From: Ruegeria sp. HKCCD8929
GTDB taxonomy: Bacteria; Pseudomonadota; Alphaproteobacteria; Rhodobacterales; Rhodobacteraceae
Direction of reading: 5' to 3'
Length of the DNA stretch: 64,000 nt
Assembly: GCF_013031405.1 (NCBI RefSeq)
Contig: NZ_WPZY01000007.1
Location: forward strand, 62,001 to 126,000
A model generated the notes under the pieces. The model saw only the letters and a list, made by a program, of their open reading frames with translations, was not told where the DNA came from and ran no database searches. Below, one piece after another: positions 26,724 through 35,401 of this stretch (within the stretch, counting starts at the first letter, position 1; every line of letters begins with the position of its first letter). The position numbers and the translations under genes were made by a program.

Positions 26724-27626
26724 TCAGTTCGACTTCAGCTTGCGGGCTTCGATGATGATCTCATAGGCCTCATGCGTGATCGGCTCGAACGCCTTGGCCT
26801 CACCCGCCGCGACACCGTAGAAACACTCGCGGTCCTTGTCGGCCAGCCCGGCCATCAACGCGGTCATCTTCTCCTTGACGTCCTCGGGCAGCGCGGTGCG
26901 CAGCACCACCGGACCTTCGGGGATTGGCTTGGACTGCCAGATCATCACCAGATCGTTCATGTCGACCAGACCGGCATCCACCGCGCGGCGCAGGGCGCCC
27001 GAGTTGAACCCGTCTTCCCACTCACCCAGGCCATCGGCCCAAGTCACGCCGCCATCCACATCGCCGTTGTTCACCGCAACGATGGTCTGCTCGTGCCCGC
27101 CGGTGAATTTCACGTCTCCGAAATACTTGCCCGGCTCCATGCTCGCACCAGTGGCCTGCGGGATCTCGATGGAGGGGATCAGATAGCCGCTGGTCGAGTT
27201 CGGATCGCCAAAGCCAAAGGCCTTGCCCTTCATGTCCGCCAGCGAGGCGATGCCGCTGTCCTTGCGCGCAAAACCCACCGAGTAATACCCGTAACCGCCA
27301 TCGGTGTTGACCTTGACCAGAACCGGCTCAACCGCTTCGGGATCGCTCAGATAGGTCTTGGCATAGCCCGAGGCGCCCAGCCACGCCATGTCGATGGTGC
27401 CGCCCAGCAGACCCTGAATCACACCGTTATAGTCGGCGGGCGCGAACAGCTTGGTCTCGACCCCCAGTTCTTCCTCGGTGTACTGGCGCAAGCATTCATT
27501 GTTGTTAAGACGGTCCTGAGCGTTTTCACCGCCCAGAATACCGATGCGGAACTCCGTGATTTCTTCGGCCACGGCAGGGCCTGCCAAGGCGGTGGTCGCC
27601 ACAAGGGCTGCAATCAGTTTCTTCAT
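26724..27626 (-). CDS. phnD: Phosphonate ABC transporter substrate-binding protein PhnD
   Basis: 300 residues from the ATG at 27626 (GGAGAGAG ribosome site). A signal peptide, LIAALVATTALAGPAVAEE, is cleaved near residue 20. The mature start EFRIGILGGENAQDRL and the ligand segment FGDPNSTSGYLIPSIEIPQA are hallmarks of PhnD, and the latter carries the Ser-Thr-Ser phosphonate clamp. Delivers organophosphonates to PhnC/PhnE. Confidence 0.96.
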   Translation of the reverse strand: MKKLIAALVATTALAGPAVAEEITEFRIGILGGENAQDRLNNNECLRQYTEEELGVETKLFAPADYNGVIQGLLGGTIDMAWLGASGYAKTYLSDPEAVEPVLVKVNTDGGYGYYSVGFARKDSGIASLADMKGKAFGFGDPNSTSGYLIPSIEIPQATGASMEPGKYFGDVKFTGGHEQTIVAVNNGDVDGGVTWADGLGEWEDGFNSGALRRAVDAGLVDMNDLVMIWQSKPIPEGPVVLRTALPEDVKEKMTALMAGLADKDRECFYGVAAGEAKAFEPITHEAYEIIIEARKLKSN

Positions 27627-27692
27627 CTGTCTCTCTCCGGTTTGGTTGCCCCGGCCTCTCACCGGGCCGGGCGATGAAAGGCGGGGGTAGGC

Positions 27693-28496
27693 TCAGACGG
27701 TTTCCGGAACCGGCGCGTCGGGCCTGTCGATCTCGGTCGACGTCGCGGCCTCGGAAAAGCTGGCGTCGGCGCCATAGATCTCGCGCGCGACGCCGGTGGT
27801 CAACTGCTCGGGCAGACCATCGAACACGATGCGCCCGTCACGCATACCCACCACCCGGTCGCAATAGCGCCGCGCGGTGTCCAGCGTGTGCAAGTTGGCA
27901 ATGACGGTGCGGCCATCCTCCTCGTGGATGCGGCGCAGGGCCTGCATCACCACCTGCGCGTTCATCGGATCGAGCGAAGCGATGGGCTCATCCGCCAGAA
28001 TGATCCTGGGGTCCTGCATCAGGGCGCGAGCAATAGCGACGCGCTGCTGCTGGCCACCCGACAGCGCCTCGGCCCGTTTGGGCGCGTGTTCGGCGATGCC
28101 CAGACGGTCGAGGATGTCGATCGCGCGGTGGATATCCGCCATCGGAAACAGGTTGAACACGGTCGCCAACTTCGAGCGCCGGTTGAGCGTGCCATGCAGA
28201 ACGTTGGACACCACATCCATGCGCGGCACCAAATTGAACTGCTGAAAGATCATCGCGCAATCGGCCTGCCAAGCACGCTTGTCGCGGCCTTTCAACAGCG
28301 TAACATCGCGGTCCTCAAAGAGGATGCGCCCCTCCGAGGCATCGGTCAGCCGGTTGATCATCCGCAAGAGCGTCGATTTGCCCGCCCCCGACCGGCCGAT
28401 GATCCCGATCATGCAGGGCTTGTCCACGTCAAGCGTCGCGGCATCCACTGCCACGTTCTCGCCGAACCGCTTCGTCAGTCTGTCGATGCGCAGCAC
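27693..28496 (-). CDS. phnC: Phosphonate ABC transporter ATP-binding protein PhnC
   Basis: 267 residues, GTG start. Walker A is [20 protein letters not shown] (about 32-51), the signature is [15 protein letters not shown] and Walker B is [16 protein letters not shown] roughly 25-residue polar extension ([14 protein letters not shown]) follows the family's usual end. First gene of the import operon, 57 bp downstream of a candidate Pho box. Confidence 0.95.
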   Translation of the reverse strand: MLRIDRLTKRFGENVAVDAATLDVDKPCMIGIIGRSGAGKSTLLRMINRLTDASEGRILFEDRDVTLLKGRDKRAWQADCAMIFQQFNLVPRMDVVSNVLHGTLNRRSKLATVFNLFPMADIHRAIDILDRLGIAEHAPKRAEALSGGQQQRVAIARALMQDPRIILADEPIASLDPMNAQVVMQALRRIHEEDGRTVIANLHTLDTARRYCDRVVGMRDGRIVFDGLPEQLTTGVAREIYGADASFSEAATSTEIDRPDAPVPETV

Positions 28497-28552
28497 GTGC
28501 CACCCCCCCGGTCTTGTTGGGCGGTGGCCTAAGACACGGACTCAAACCTCAT

Positions 28553-28581
28553 GTGTCAGCGCGGTGAAAGTTTTGTAACGC
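28553..28581 (-). promoter_or_regulatory. Candidate Pho box upstream of phnC (three half-sites)
   Basis: On the minus strand, GCGTTAC-AAAA-CTTTCAC-CGCG-CTGACAC: three 7-mers spaced by exactly 4 nt, close to the PhoB consensus CTGTCAT-N4-CTGTCAC. Ends 57 bp before the phnC start, in its orientation. Confidence 0.65.
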
Positions 28582-28670
28582 CCCTCAGCGATCTCCGCCG
28601 CCGGGCCTACCCTTCGGCCCAGATCGCGGGTATACGCGCACCCGACTCTCTCTCATGCATGAGGCTGTCC

Positions 28671-29360
28671 ATGAGCTTTGACCACAAGATCAAGATCGCC
28701 CCGTCGATCCTGTCCGCCGATTTCGCCAATTTCGGCCAGGAGATCCAGGCCATCGAGGCGCAGGGCGCCGATTGGGTCCATGTGGACGTGATGGACGGGC
28801 ATTTCGTGCCGAACCTGACCTTCGGCCCGATGGCGGTCAAGGCGTTCCGCCCGCATGTGAAAACGGTGATGGACGTGCATCTGATGATCGCGCCGGTCGA
28901 TCCTTACATCGACGCCTACGCCGATGCGGGTGCGGACGTGCTGACAGCGCATGTCGAAGCTGGTCCGCATATCCACCGCACGCTGCAGGCGATCCGCGCG
29001 GCGGGGATGAAGGCCGGCATGGCGCTGAACCCCGGCACCCCGGCCGAGGCGGTGGCACATCTGCTGGACCTGACCGATCTAATCTGCGTGATGACAGTGA
29101 ACCCGGGCTTCGGCGGGCAGAAATTCATCGACATGACCGCCAAGATCCGCCGGTTGCGCGAGATGATCGGCGACCGCCCGGTGCATATCGAGATCGACGG
29201 CGGCGTTGATCCCAACACCGCGCCGCAGGTGGCACAGGCCGGGGCGGACGTGCTGGTGGCGGGATCTGCCGTGTTCAAGGGCGGCTCGGTCTCCGACCCC
29301 AGCGTCTACGGCGAGAACATCCGCTCGATCCGAGCCGCCGCCGAGGGCGTCTGGGCCTGA
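28671..29360 (+). CDS. rpe: Ribulose-phosphate 3-epimerase
   Basis: 229 residues from the ATG at 28671 (MSFDHKIKIAPSILSADFAN); a Met four codons earlier is also possible. TIM barrel with HVDVMDGHFVPNLTFGP (about 35-51, metal His and Asp), MDVHLMIAPVDPYID (about 65-79), MTVNPGFGGQKFI (about 142-154) and IEIDGGVDPNTAP (about 174-186). Interconverts ribulose-5-P and xylulose-5-P. Divergent from phnC. C-P lyase salvage yields ribosyl phosphates, but rpe is a housekeeping gene and the link may be chance. Confidence 0.96.
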   Translation: MSFDHKIKIAPSILSADFANFGQEIQAIEAQGADWVHVDVMDGHFVPNLTFGPMAVKAFRPHVKTVMDVHLMIAPVDPYIDAYADAGADVLTAHVEAGPHIHRTLQAIRAAGMKAGMALNPGTPAEAVAHLLDLTDLICVMTVNPGFGGQKFIDMTAKIRRLREMIGDRPVHIEIDGGVDPNTAPQVAQAGADVLVAGSAVFKGGSVSDPSVYGENIRSIRAAAEGVWA

Positions 29361-29422
29361 TCCAGAGGTTTCCGAGACCCGGAGCGCTCTCGCCCGTCGT
29401 CGATCTCCCTTACGGGACATCT

Positions 29423-29460
29423 CCTCCCGTTGGGCCCGGCACCGCGCCACAGGCGCGGTG
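29423..29460. repeat. Structured intergenic repeat, copy 3 (partial)
   Basis: CCTCCCGTTGGGCCCGGC, shared base for base with the copy at 61682-61699, leads into a perfect 9-bp stem CACCGCGCC/GGCGCGGTG (29440-29460, loop ACA). The second arm stops before the CCGGGCCCAA seen in copy 2, so this copy looks truncated just where the AT-richer patch begins. Confidence 0.65.
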
Positions 29461-29864
29461 AGTCAGCCAATTGTGACCCAAGCGTCAAGAAGTTCTGACC
29501 TGACGTCGGCTAAGCGGGCTTTGCCGTCATTCGTTTAATGTCTTCGCTGTCGCAGAATCCGTTCGCAGGCGCGGCACACAATTTGGTGCAACGCAGAGCA
29601 TGTCACCGAACTGGTCGTTCGCAAGCGTCGATTTATAGCCTCACCGCGACTGTAACTTCTCCGCAGTCAGGTCATACAACAGAGCTGCGAGCCTTTGCTG
29701 GCAATGCGTGGGTTTCACCCACCCTACAATTCCCACAAAACCTGAGACACAACCAGTGCAGGTATGGTTTCCCTGACTGGTCGCGCCGACCCCTCTGCCC
29801 TTACACTCTGCTCGCCCAACTATATTTTAAGGGCTGCGACTTTTCAGCGAAAGGAAATTACACG
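29461..29864. other. AT-richer non-coding stretch before a small orphan gene
   Basis: About 400 bp without a convincing gene and with visibly lower GC than its surroundings. It holds a GTAGGGTGGG-type repeat on the minus strand (29706-29727; stem GTGGGT-TTC-ACCCAC at 29708-29722). The AT-rich ACTATATTTTAAGG just before the next gene could include a promoter -10. A long frame opening at 29538 has no ribosome site or recognisable sequence. Confidence 0.5.
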
Positions 29865-30140
29865 ATGCCACAGGAATATTTTGTTCCGATGAAAATGAGT
29901 AAGATCAAAGGCGATACCAAGCTGCATGGCCAGTTCATCATCGACGGCGATGTCACCTTCAGTGCGTCGTCATCGGATGATGACGATGATGTACCGGTTC
30001 TGAATTTCGATCCGGACAAGCTCTTCTACGACGTGAAATGGATTGCCTGGCCGGGTTCGGCATCGGCTGCGTTTGGGGCGTCGATGGGGTACGATGTCGT
30101 CTCGCCGGATGATCTGAGCTATCCACCGCCCCGCAGGTAA
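29865..30140 (+). CDS. Small Asp-rich hypothetical protein
   Basis: 91 residues from the ATG at 29865, preceded by AAAGGAAA at 7-9 nt. I recognise no family. The N-terminal part (YFVPMKMSKIKGDTKLHGQF) is basic. Residues 35-46 form an acidic tract (SASSSDDDDDVP), and the C-terminal half contains DKLFYDVKWIAWPGSASAAF with aromatic residues. No signal peptide or membrane helix. A strong terminator follows at 30168, so the gene is probably a single transcription unit. Composition and AT content suggest recent acquisition. Lys/Asp-rich beta-type secreted proteins are one possibility, unproven. Confidence 0.55.
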   Translation: MPQEYFVPMKMSKIKGDTKLHGQFIIDGDVTFSASSSDDDDDVPVLNFDPDKLFYDVKWIAWPGSASAAFGASMGYDVVSPDDLSYPPPRR

Positions 30141-30167
30141 TCGCGGGTGCTTTGGCACAGCAAATCG

Positions 30168-30195
30168 GAAACGCTCCTTCGGGGGCGTTTCTTTT
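30168..30195 (+). terminator. Rho-independent terminator
   Basis: Stem GAAACGCTCC (30168-30177), loop TTCG, GGGGCGTTTC (30182-30191), then TTTT. One G-U wobble, otherwise fully paired. Placed 27 bp after the small Asp-rich gene. Confidence 0.85.
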
Positions 30196-30285
30196 AATCT
30201 GCCGCGTCCATCATTGCCGACGCACAGCGCAGCAATTTCTGTACTGCGTGCGCGCACAGCACAAAATCAAATTAACAGTTCGGGC

Positions 30286-31776
30286 TCACTCCAGCCGATC
30301 CGCGAAGACATCCAGGAGCCTGTGCTTGAGGATCTTGCCGGTGGGCGCGGCGGGCAGGTCCGTGGCAACGACGATCCGGCTCGGGCGCTTGTAGCCTGCC
30401 AACCGTTCGGCGGCAAAGGCGCGCAGTTCTTCCGCAGACGGCGCGTCCCCTTCCTCGACCTGCACGAAAGCCACCACCTTTTCGTCCCCGGCCACCATCT
30501 GCCCCACGACCGCCGACTGGATGACCTGCGGGTGGTCGTTCAGCGCCGCCTCCACTTCGGGCGGGTAGACGTTGAACCCGCCATGGATGATCAGTTCCTT
30601 GCAGCGCCCGGCGATGTGCAGATGCTCCCTGCCGTCGAAATACCCCAGATCGCCCGTCCGCAGCCAGCCATCCTGCAACGACGCCGCCGTGGCCTCGGGG
30701 TTGCGGTAATAGCCCTTCATCACGTGAGCCCCCCGGGTCAGCACCTCGCCAACACCCTTGCCACCCCCGGCCACCGTCTCGTCCAGCTTCACCTCCACGC
30801 CGGGCAGCGGCGGGCCGACCGAGATGTCGGGATCGCCGATCCCGTTGCGCGACGCGCAGACCCCGGCGGTGCTTTCGGTCAGGCCATAGCCGTTCTGCAG
30901 GGCAACCCCATAAAACGCCTCGGCCTTGCGCTTCCACGCCGGATCCAGCGGAGCCGCCCCCGAGGAGGTATAGCGCAGCGTGCCGCCGGGCAGGCGGTCG
31001 TACCCCTGCTCTTTCGTGTACTGCATCAGCAGCGCATGCATCTGCGGCACCGCCGAGAACAGGGTCACGCCCGAGGTCAGCGCGCGATAGGTCCGGGCCA
31101 CCGTGAACCGGGCCTCAAGCCGCACCGGCGCGCCCACACAGGTCGCCGCCGTCACCACCGAGGCCAGACCGAAGACATGGGTGATCGGCAGCACGCCGTA
31201 GATCACATCCTCCATCGTCATCCCCCGCAACTCTGCCGACGCGCTCCCTCCAAACAACAGGTTGCCGTGCGTTAGCATCACCCCCTTGGGTGTGCCAGTG
31301 GTTCCGGTGGTGAACAGCATCACCGCCACGTCCTGCAATTCCGGATCGGGATCACTGGGGAAAGGCGTGGCCAGATGCATCCTGCCGAAGGCACCGGACG
31401 CCTCCCGGGCCGTAAACCGCCCGGCATGGGCCAGCGCATCGGGCGAGGCGGCGGAGGTGAACAGGGCCGCAACAGGGCGCGCATGATCCACGATCCGCTG
31501 CAGCTCCGTGTCAGTCTGGCGTGCGTTGACGGGCAAGGCGCAAGCCCCGATCCGGGAACAGGCGAACAGAGCGGCAATGGCCGCGCAGCAATTCTCGGTC
31601 AGGATCATGACGCGGTCGCCGGGGCGGGCCCCGGCCGCGCGCAGCTCTGCCTCAAGCGCCGCGATGGCCGCCCCAAGCTGCGCATAGGTCCAGTCCGCGC
31701 CTCCATCGTCGGAAAAGGCCAGCGCATCGGGGCGCGCGGCGATCTGCGCATCCGGGTAGTCGTGCCATTTCTCCAT
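30286..31776 (-). CDS. Acyl-CoA synthetase / AMP-dependent CoA ligase
   Basis: 496 residues, class I adenylate-forming enzyme. The P-loop is VMLFTTGTTGTPKGVMLTHG (about 150-169), the adenine motif is LQNGYGLTESTAGVC and the hinge is GWLRTGDLGYFDGREHLHIA. The catalytic Lys is in PAAPTGKILKHRLLDV near the C-terminus. Activates a carboxylic acid as its CoA ester for the upstream beta-oxidation enzymes. Last gene of the minus-strand operon that starts at 38673. Confidence 0.92.
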   Translation of the reverse strand: MEKWHDYPDAQIAARPDALAFSDDGGADWTYAQLGAAIAALEAELRAAGARPGDRVMILTENCCAAIAALFACSRIGACALPVNARQTDTELQRIVDHARPVAALFTSAASPDALAHAGRFTAREASGAFGRMHLATPFPSDPDPELQDVAVMLFTTGTTGTPKGVMLTHGNLLFGGSASAELRGMTMEDVIYGVLPITHVFGLASVVTAATCVGAPVRLEARFTVARTYRALTSGVTLFSAVPQMHALLMQYTKEQGYDRLPGGTLRYTSSGAAPLDPAWKRKAEAFYGVALQNGYGLTESTAGVCASRNGIGDPDISVGPPLPGVEVKLDETVAGGGKGVGEVLTRGAHVMKGYYRNPEATAASLQDGWLRTGDLGYFDGREHLHIAGRCKELIIHGGFNVYPPEVEAALNDHPQVIQSAVVGQMVAGDEKVVAFVQVEEGDAPSAEELRAFAAERLAGYKRPSRIVVATDLPAAPTGKILKHRLLDVFADRLE

Positions 31777-31800
31777 CGTCGGACCCCTTCCCTCGGCGCT

Positions 31801-32571
31801 TCAGAACTCCGGTGGTCGCTTCTCCAGAAACGCCGCAATCCCCTCGGCAGCCTCCTCGCCGCCCGCCGCGCGGGCCATGGCGTCGCGTTCGGCATCGAGC
31901 TGCCGGGCCTCGGGTACCTCATAGGCCTGCGCCACCAGCCCCCGGATCACGCCCTGCGCCGCGCGCGGCCCCCAGGCCAGTTCATCGGCCAGCGCGTGTG
32001 CCGCCGCATCCACCTCACCCGCCGGAACCACGGCATTGACCACACCCAGCTCCGCCATCCGCTCGGCAGAGACGGGACGTGCCAGCAAACACATCTCCAT
32101 CGCCAGTTGACGCGGCACCATCCGAGCCAGAGCCGAGGTCAGCCCTGCATCGGGCACCAGCCCCGCCCTGACATAGGCCGCCGTGAACCGCGCTCCTTCA
32201 GCGGCCACCAGCAGATCGCAGGCCAGCGCCAGCGAGACCCCGGCCCCCGCCGCACCGCCTTCGACCGCCGCAATCACCGACACGGGGCACGCGCGGATCA
32301 GACGCACCAGATCATGCAGATCATCCACCTTGTCCCGCCGCTCGGCCTCGGTCAGCTTGCGGCGTTCGATCAGCACATTCAGATCGCCCCCAGCGCAGAA
32401 GAACCCGCCCTCGGCGGTCAGGATAACCGCCCGAATACGCGGCTCGACGGCCTTCTCCATCGCATGGCGAATGGCCGCGTATAGATCCGCAGACAGCGCC
32501 CCGCGCCGGGCGGCGTTCCTGTTGACGACCACCAGCCGGTCGCCCAGATCTTCAACCCGCGCCAGCGTCAC
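31801..32571 (-). CDS. Enoyl-CoA hydratase/isomerase family protein
   Basis: 256 residues, crotonase fold. The oxyanion-hole segments are AEGGFFCAGGDLNVLIE (about 54-70) and AVEGGAAGAGVSLALACDLL (about 101-120). The second catalytic acid position reads GLVPDAGLTSALARMVPR, where a Glu is replaced by Asp or Ala, so it may be an isomerase or hydrolase rather than a classical hydratase. Overlaps the thioesterase gene by 4 bp. Confidence 0.88.
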   Translation of the reverse strand: MTLARVEDLGDRLVVVNRNAARRGALSADLYAAIRHAMEKAVEPRIRAVILTAEGGFFCAGGDLNVLIERRKLTEAERRDKVDDLHDLVRLIRACPVSVIAAVEGGAAGAGVSLALACDLLVAAEGARFTAAYVRAGLVPDAGLTSALARMVPRQLAMEMCLLARPVSAERMAELGVVNAVVPAGEVDAAAHALADELAWGPRAAQGVIRGLVAQAYEVPEARQLDAERDAMARAAGGEEAAEGIAAFLEKRPPEF

Positions 32572-32993
32572 GGCGCCAGTGCCCGGCGCTTGAACACACC
32601 GGTCGCGGTCGCGACCAGAGTGCCGTCGTCCTGACGCAACTCACCGTTCACATGCACCAGCTTGCGCCCGCCCCCCGCCGGACGCCCCGTAGCCGTCACC
32701 ACTCCCTCGCACACCGCCGCAACGTAGCTGGTGTTGAGCGACACGGTCAGCACCATCGGATGCTCCGCCCGGTCGAACCAGGCCGAGGCCGCGTTACCGC
32801 AGGCCACGTCCAGCAACATCGCGATGATGCCGCCATGCAGGACCTGCTGACTGTTTAGGTGCTGCGGCCCGATCTGCAAGTGGCACCGCGCGTGGCCCTC
32901 CGGGTCCGACAGGTCGATCTCGAACCCTACCGCGTTCTGACAGCCCGAGCGCCTGACGTTCGGGCGCCCCCCTTCATGCTGCGCTGAGTGCAA
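32568..32993 (-). CDS. PaaI-type hotdog thioesterase
   Basis: 141 residues, hotdog fold. The core helix is QVLHGGIIAMLLDVACGNAA (about 50-69), with the HGG and downstream Asp of PaaI-like acyl-CoA thioesterases; the strand GRPAGGGRKLVHVNGELRQD follows. Probably a release valve for stalled acyl-CoA intermediates. Its 5' end overlaps the upstream dehydrogenase by 20 bp. Confidence 0.85.
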   Translation of the reverse strand: MHSAQHEGGRPNVRRSGCQNAVGFEIDLSDPEGHARCHLQIGPQHLNSQQVLHGGIIAMLLDVACGNAASAWFDRAEHPMVLTVSLNTSYVAAVCEGVVTATGRPAGGGRKLVHVNGELRQDDGTLVATATGVFKRRALAP

Positions 32994-34101
32994 TGAACCG
33001 CTCCAGATGATAATCCGCGTCCCCGAACCGGTGCTCGGCCATCACGATGCGCTTGGCGATATGCGCCAGCTCGTACTCCTGTGTCATCGCAATGCCGCCA
33101 TGCATCTGGATCGCCTCCTCGGCCACCAGCCTGCCCGCCCGCGCGATCAGGTTGCGGGCGGCGGCGATCTGGCGATCCCGGTCCGGCGCCTCCAGATGCC
33201 CCGCCGCATTGATTACGGCTGAGCGCGCCTGCTCCAGCTCGATCAGCAGATCCGCAAACCGGTGCTGCAGCGCCTGAAACGTCCCGATAGGCCGCCCGAA
33301 CTGCTTGCGGGTCATCAGGTACGCGCGGGTCAGCTCCACCGCGCTTTCCATCGCCCCCACCGTCTCGGCCGCCAGTGCTACATTGGCGGCGGCCACCGCG
33401 TCCATGAGCGGCGCAAAGCCCTTGCCCGCTTCGCCCAGCCGCGCCGTCCCCGGCAACCGCACCTCGTCCAGCACCAGCTCCGCCGCGCGGCCGCCAGCCA
33501 GCATCGGATAGCCGCGCAGGGTCACACCCTTGCTCCCTGCGGGCACAAGGAACAGCGAAATTCCGTCCAGATCGAAAAACCCGCCGCTTTCGCGCGCCGA
33601 TACGATCAGGTACCCGGCGGCCTCGGCATTGATCACCACCGCCTTGCGGCCACTCAGAACCACATCGTCGCCGTCCCCGCGCACCGAGGTCTCCACCCGG
33701 CTCAGATCATAGCGGCTGGCCGGTTCGCCATGCGCCAGCGCCAGATGCAGACCACCGGCAATCACATCACCCAGCAGAGCCTTCTGCCCGTCATCGCCCA
33801 GCGCCGCAACCAGCCCGCCACCCAGCACGGCGGTGTCCAGAAACGGCTCGACCACCCCAGCGCGGCCCAGCTCTCCGAACACCGTGGCGATATCGAAGCC
33901 TGCGCCGCCAAAGCCGCCATCACTTTCCGCAAACAACGCCCCGATCACGCCCAGCTCGGCCAGCTCCGCCCAAATCTCGGCGCTCAGCCCCGCTTCACTG
34001 GAGATGATCCCATTGCGCACCTCGGTTGTGTAACGGTCGGTCAAGTAGCGCCGCAGCGTCTCCTGCAGCATCCGCCGCTCTTCGGTCAGGTTGAAATCCA
34101 T
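32974..34101 (-). CDS. Acyl-CoA dehydrogenase, small-subunit type (PimD-like)
   Basis: 375 residues. N-terminal helical domain MDFNLTEERRMLQETLRRYL, middle domain weakly conserved, C-terminal domain TRKQFGRPIGTFQALQHRFA (about 268-287) and IQMHGGIAMTQEYELAHIAK (about 333-352). The ending HRFGDADYHLERF is typical of the small subunit paired with a larger ACAD in pimeloyl-CoA-type dehydrogenases. The usual catalytic Glu near residue 240-250 is not obvious. Directly follows the larger ACAD gene. Confidence 0.88.
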   Translation of the reverse strand: MDFNLTEERRMLQETLRRYLTDRYTTEVRNGIISSEAGLSAEIWAELAELGVIGALFAESDGGFGGAGFDIATVFGELGRAGVVEPFLDTAVLGGGLVAALGDDGQKALLGDVIAGGLHLALAHGEPASRYDLSRVETSVRGDGDDVVLSGRKAVVINAEAAGYLIVSARESGGFFDLDGISLFLVPAGSKGVTLRGYPMLAGGRAAELVLDEVRLPGTARLGEAGKGFAPLMDAVAAANVALAAETVGAMESAVELTRAYLMTRKQFGRPIGTFQALQHRFADLLIELEQARSAVINAAGHLEAPDRDRQIAAARNLIARAGRLVAEEAIQMHGGIAMTQEYELAHIAKRIVMAEHRFGDADYHLERFIALSAA

Positions 34102-34105
34102 CCCT

Positions 34106-35296
34106 CTACCCTCCCATCTTCATCTTGGCGATGATCCCACGCTGGATCTCGTTCGACCCGCCAAAGATCGACAGCTTGCGATTGTTGAAATACTGCACCG
34201 CCACCGGAGCAGCATAGTCCGGCCCGACGGGATCGTTGTCGCCCTCGATCATCTCCGACGCAAACGGCATCGCATAAGGCCCCACCGCGCGACGGGTCAG
34301 ATCGTTGATTTCCTGCCGGATGGTCGTGCCCTTCACCTTCAGCATCGAGCTTTCCACCCCTGGCGCCTGCCCGGCAGCGGCTTGGCTGATGATCCGCATA
34401 TTGGTCGTCGCCATCCCCATCAGGTCGATCTCGATCCGCGCCAGCCGGGCGGCGAAATGCGGGTTCTCGATCAGCGGGCGGCCACCCGCGCTTTCGATCC
34501 GCGCGATGCGTTTGACCGCATCCAGCCCCGCCTGACTGAACCCGACCCCGGCAATATTCGTCCGCTCATGGGTCAGCAGGTATTTGGCATAGGTCCAGCC
34601 CTTGTTTTCCTCCCCCACAAGGTTTTCGACCGGCACCCGCACATTGTCGAAAAACACCTCGTTCACTTCCGGCGTGCCATCGAGCAGCACGATGGGCCGC
34701 ACCTCGATCCCCGGCGTATCCATGTCGATCAGCAGGAACGAGATCCCCTCCTGCTGCTTGGCCTCCGGATCGGTGCGCACCAGACAGAAGATCCAGTTCG
34801 CGTACTGGCCCAGCGTGGTCCAGGTCTTCTGCCCGTTGACCACGTAATGGTCCCCGTCCCGCACCGCCCGCGTCTTCAGCGAGGCCAGATCCGACCCCGC
34901 CCCGGGCTCGGAATAGCCCTGGCACCACCAATGCGCGCCATTCAGGATCCGGGGCAGGAAATAGTCCTGCTGCGCTTTCGACCCGAATTTCTGCAGCACC
35001 GGCCCCAGCATCGACAGACCAAAGGGCACGATGCGTGGCGCATAGGCCAGCGCGCATTCCTCCTCGAATATATGCCGCTGCACCGCATTCCACTCGGCGC
35101 CACCAAATTCGCGCGGCCAGTTGAAGGCCAGCCAGCCTTTTTCGTTCAGCGTCGCGTGCCAATCGTCATGGCCTTCCTTGCCCAGGCTGATCCCGGCCCG
35201 CACCTTGTCCGAGACCGCCTTGGGCAATTTCTCGGCCAGAAACGCGCGCACTTCCTCGCGAAACGCCTTTTCCTCATCCGTGTAACTCAGATCCAT
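34106..35296 (-). CDS. Acyl-CoA dehydrogenase, large-subunit type (PimC-like)
   Basis: 396 residues from the ATG at 35296 (GGGAGGA upstream), giving MDLSYTDEEKAFREEVRAFL. FAD-contact region is YSEPGAGSDLASLKTRAVRD then YVVNGQKTWTTLGQYANWIF (about 125-165). C-terminus is YFNNRKLSIFGGSNEIQRGI, with the IFGG-NEIQR motif. The long-form ACAD pairs with the 375-residue protein downstream (4-bp gap), probably as a heteromeric dehydrogenase. Confidence 0.92.
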   Translation of the reverse strand: MDLSYTDEEKAFREEVRAFLAEKLPKAVSDKVRAGISLGKEGHDDWHATLNEKGWLAFNWPREFGGAEWNAVQRHIFEEECALAYAPRIVPFGLSMLGPVLQKFGSKAQQDYFLPRILNGAHWWCQGYSEPGAGSDLASLKTRAVRDGDHYVVNGQKTWTTLGQYANWIFCLVRTDPEAKQQEGISFLLIDMDTPGIEVRPIVLLDGTPEVNEVFFDNVRVPVENLVGEENKGWTYAKYLLTHERTNIAGVGFSQAGLDAVKRIARIESAGGRPLIENPHFAARLARIEIDLMGMATTNMRIISQAAAGQAPGVESSMLKVKGTTIRQEINDLTRRAVGPYAMPFASEMIEGDNDPVGPDYAAPVAVQYFNNRKLSIFGGSNEIQRGIIAKMKMGG

Positions 35297-35336
35297 CCCT
35301 GCTGTCCTCCCCAAAACGCCCGTTGGGATATGCCCA

Positions 35337-35393
35337 GCCCGGCGCCCCGCGCCGGGCCGCGCCTGACCGGCCCTCGATGGGGCGTTCAGGCGC
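35337..35393. repeat. Two intergenic hairpins between thiolase and ACAD genes
   Basis: Perfect stems GCCCGGCGC/GCGCCGGGC (35337-35357, loop CCC) and GCGCCTGA/TCAGGCGC (35359-35393) occupy the 105-bp gap inside the operon. They may attenuate or process the transcript. The preceding CGTTGGG is shared with the other repeat family. Confidence 0.6.
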
Positions 35394-35401
35394 AGTTCCG
35401 G

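Noticed and set aside
28551..28670. Upstream start adding 40 residues to Rpe
   Set aside because: The extension runs through the Pho-box sequence and has no conserved residues. Met at 28671 gives the usual start.
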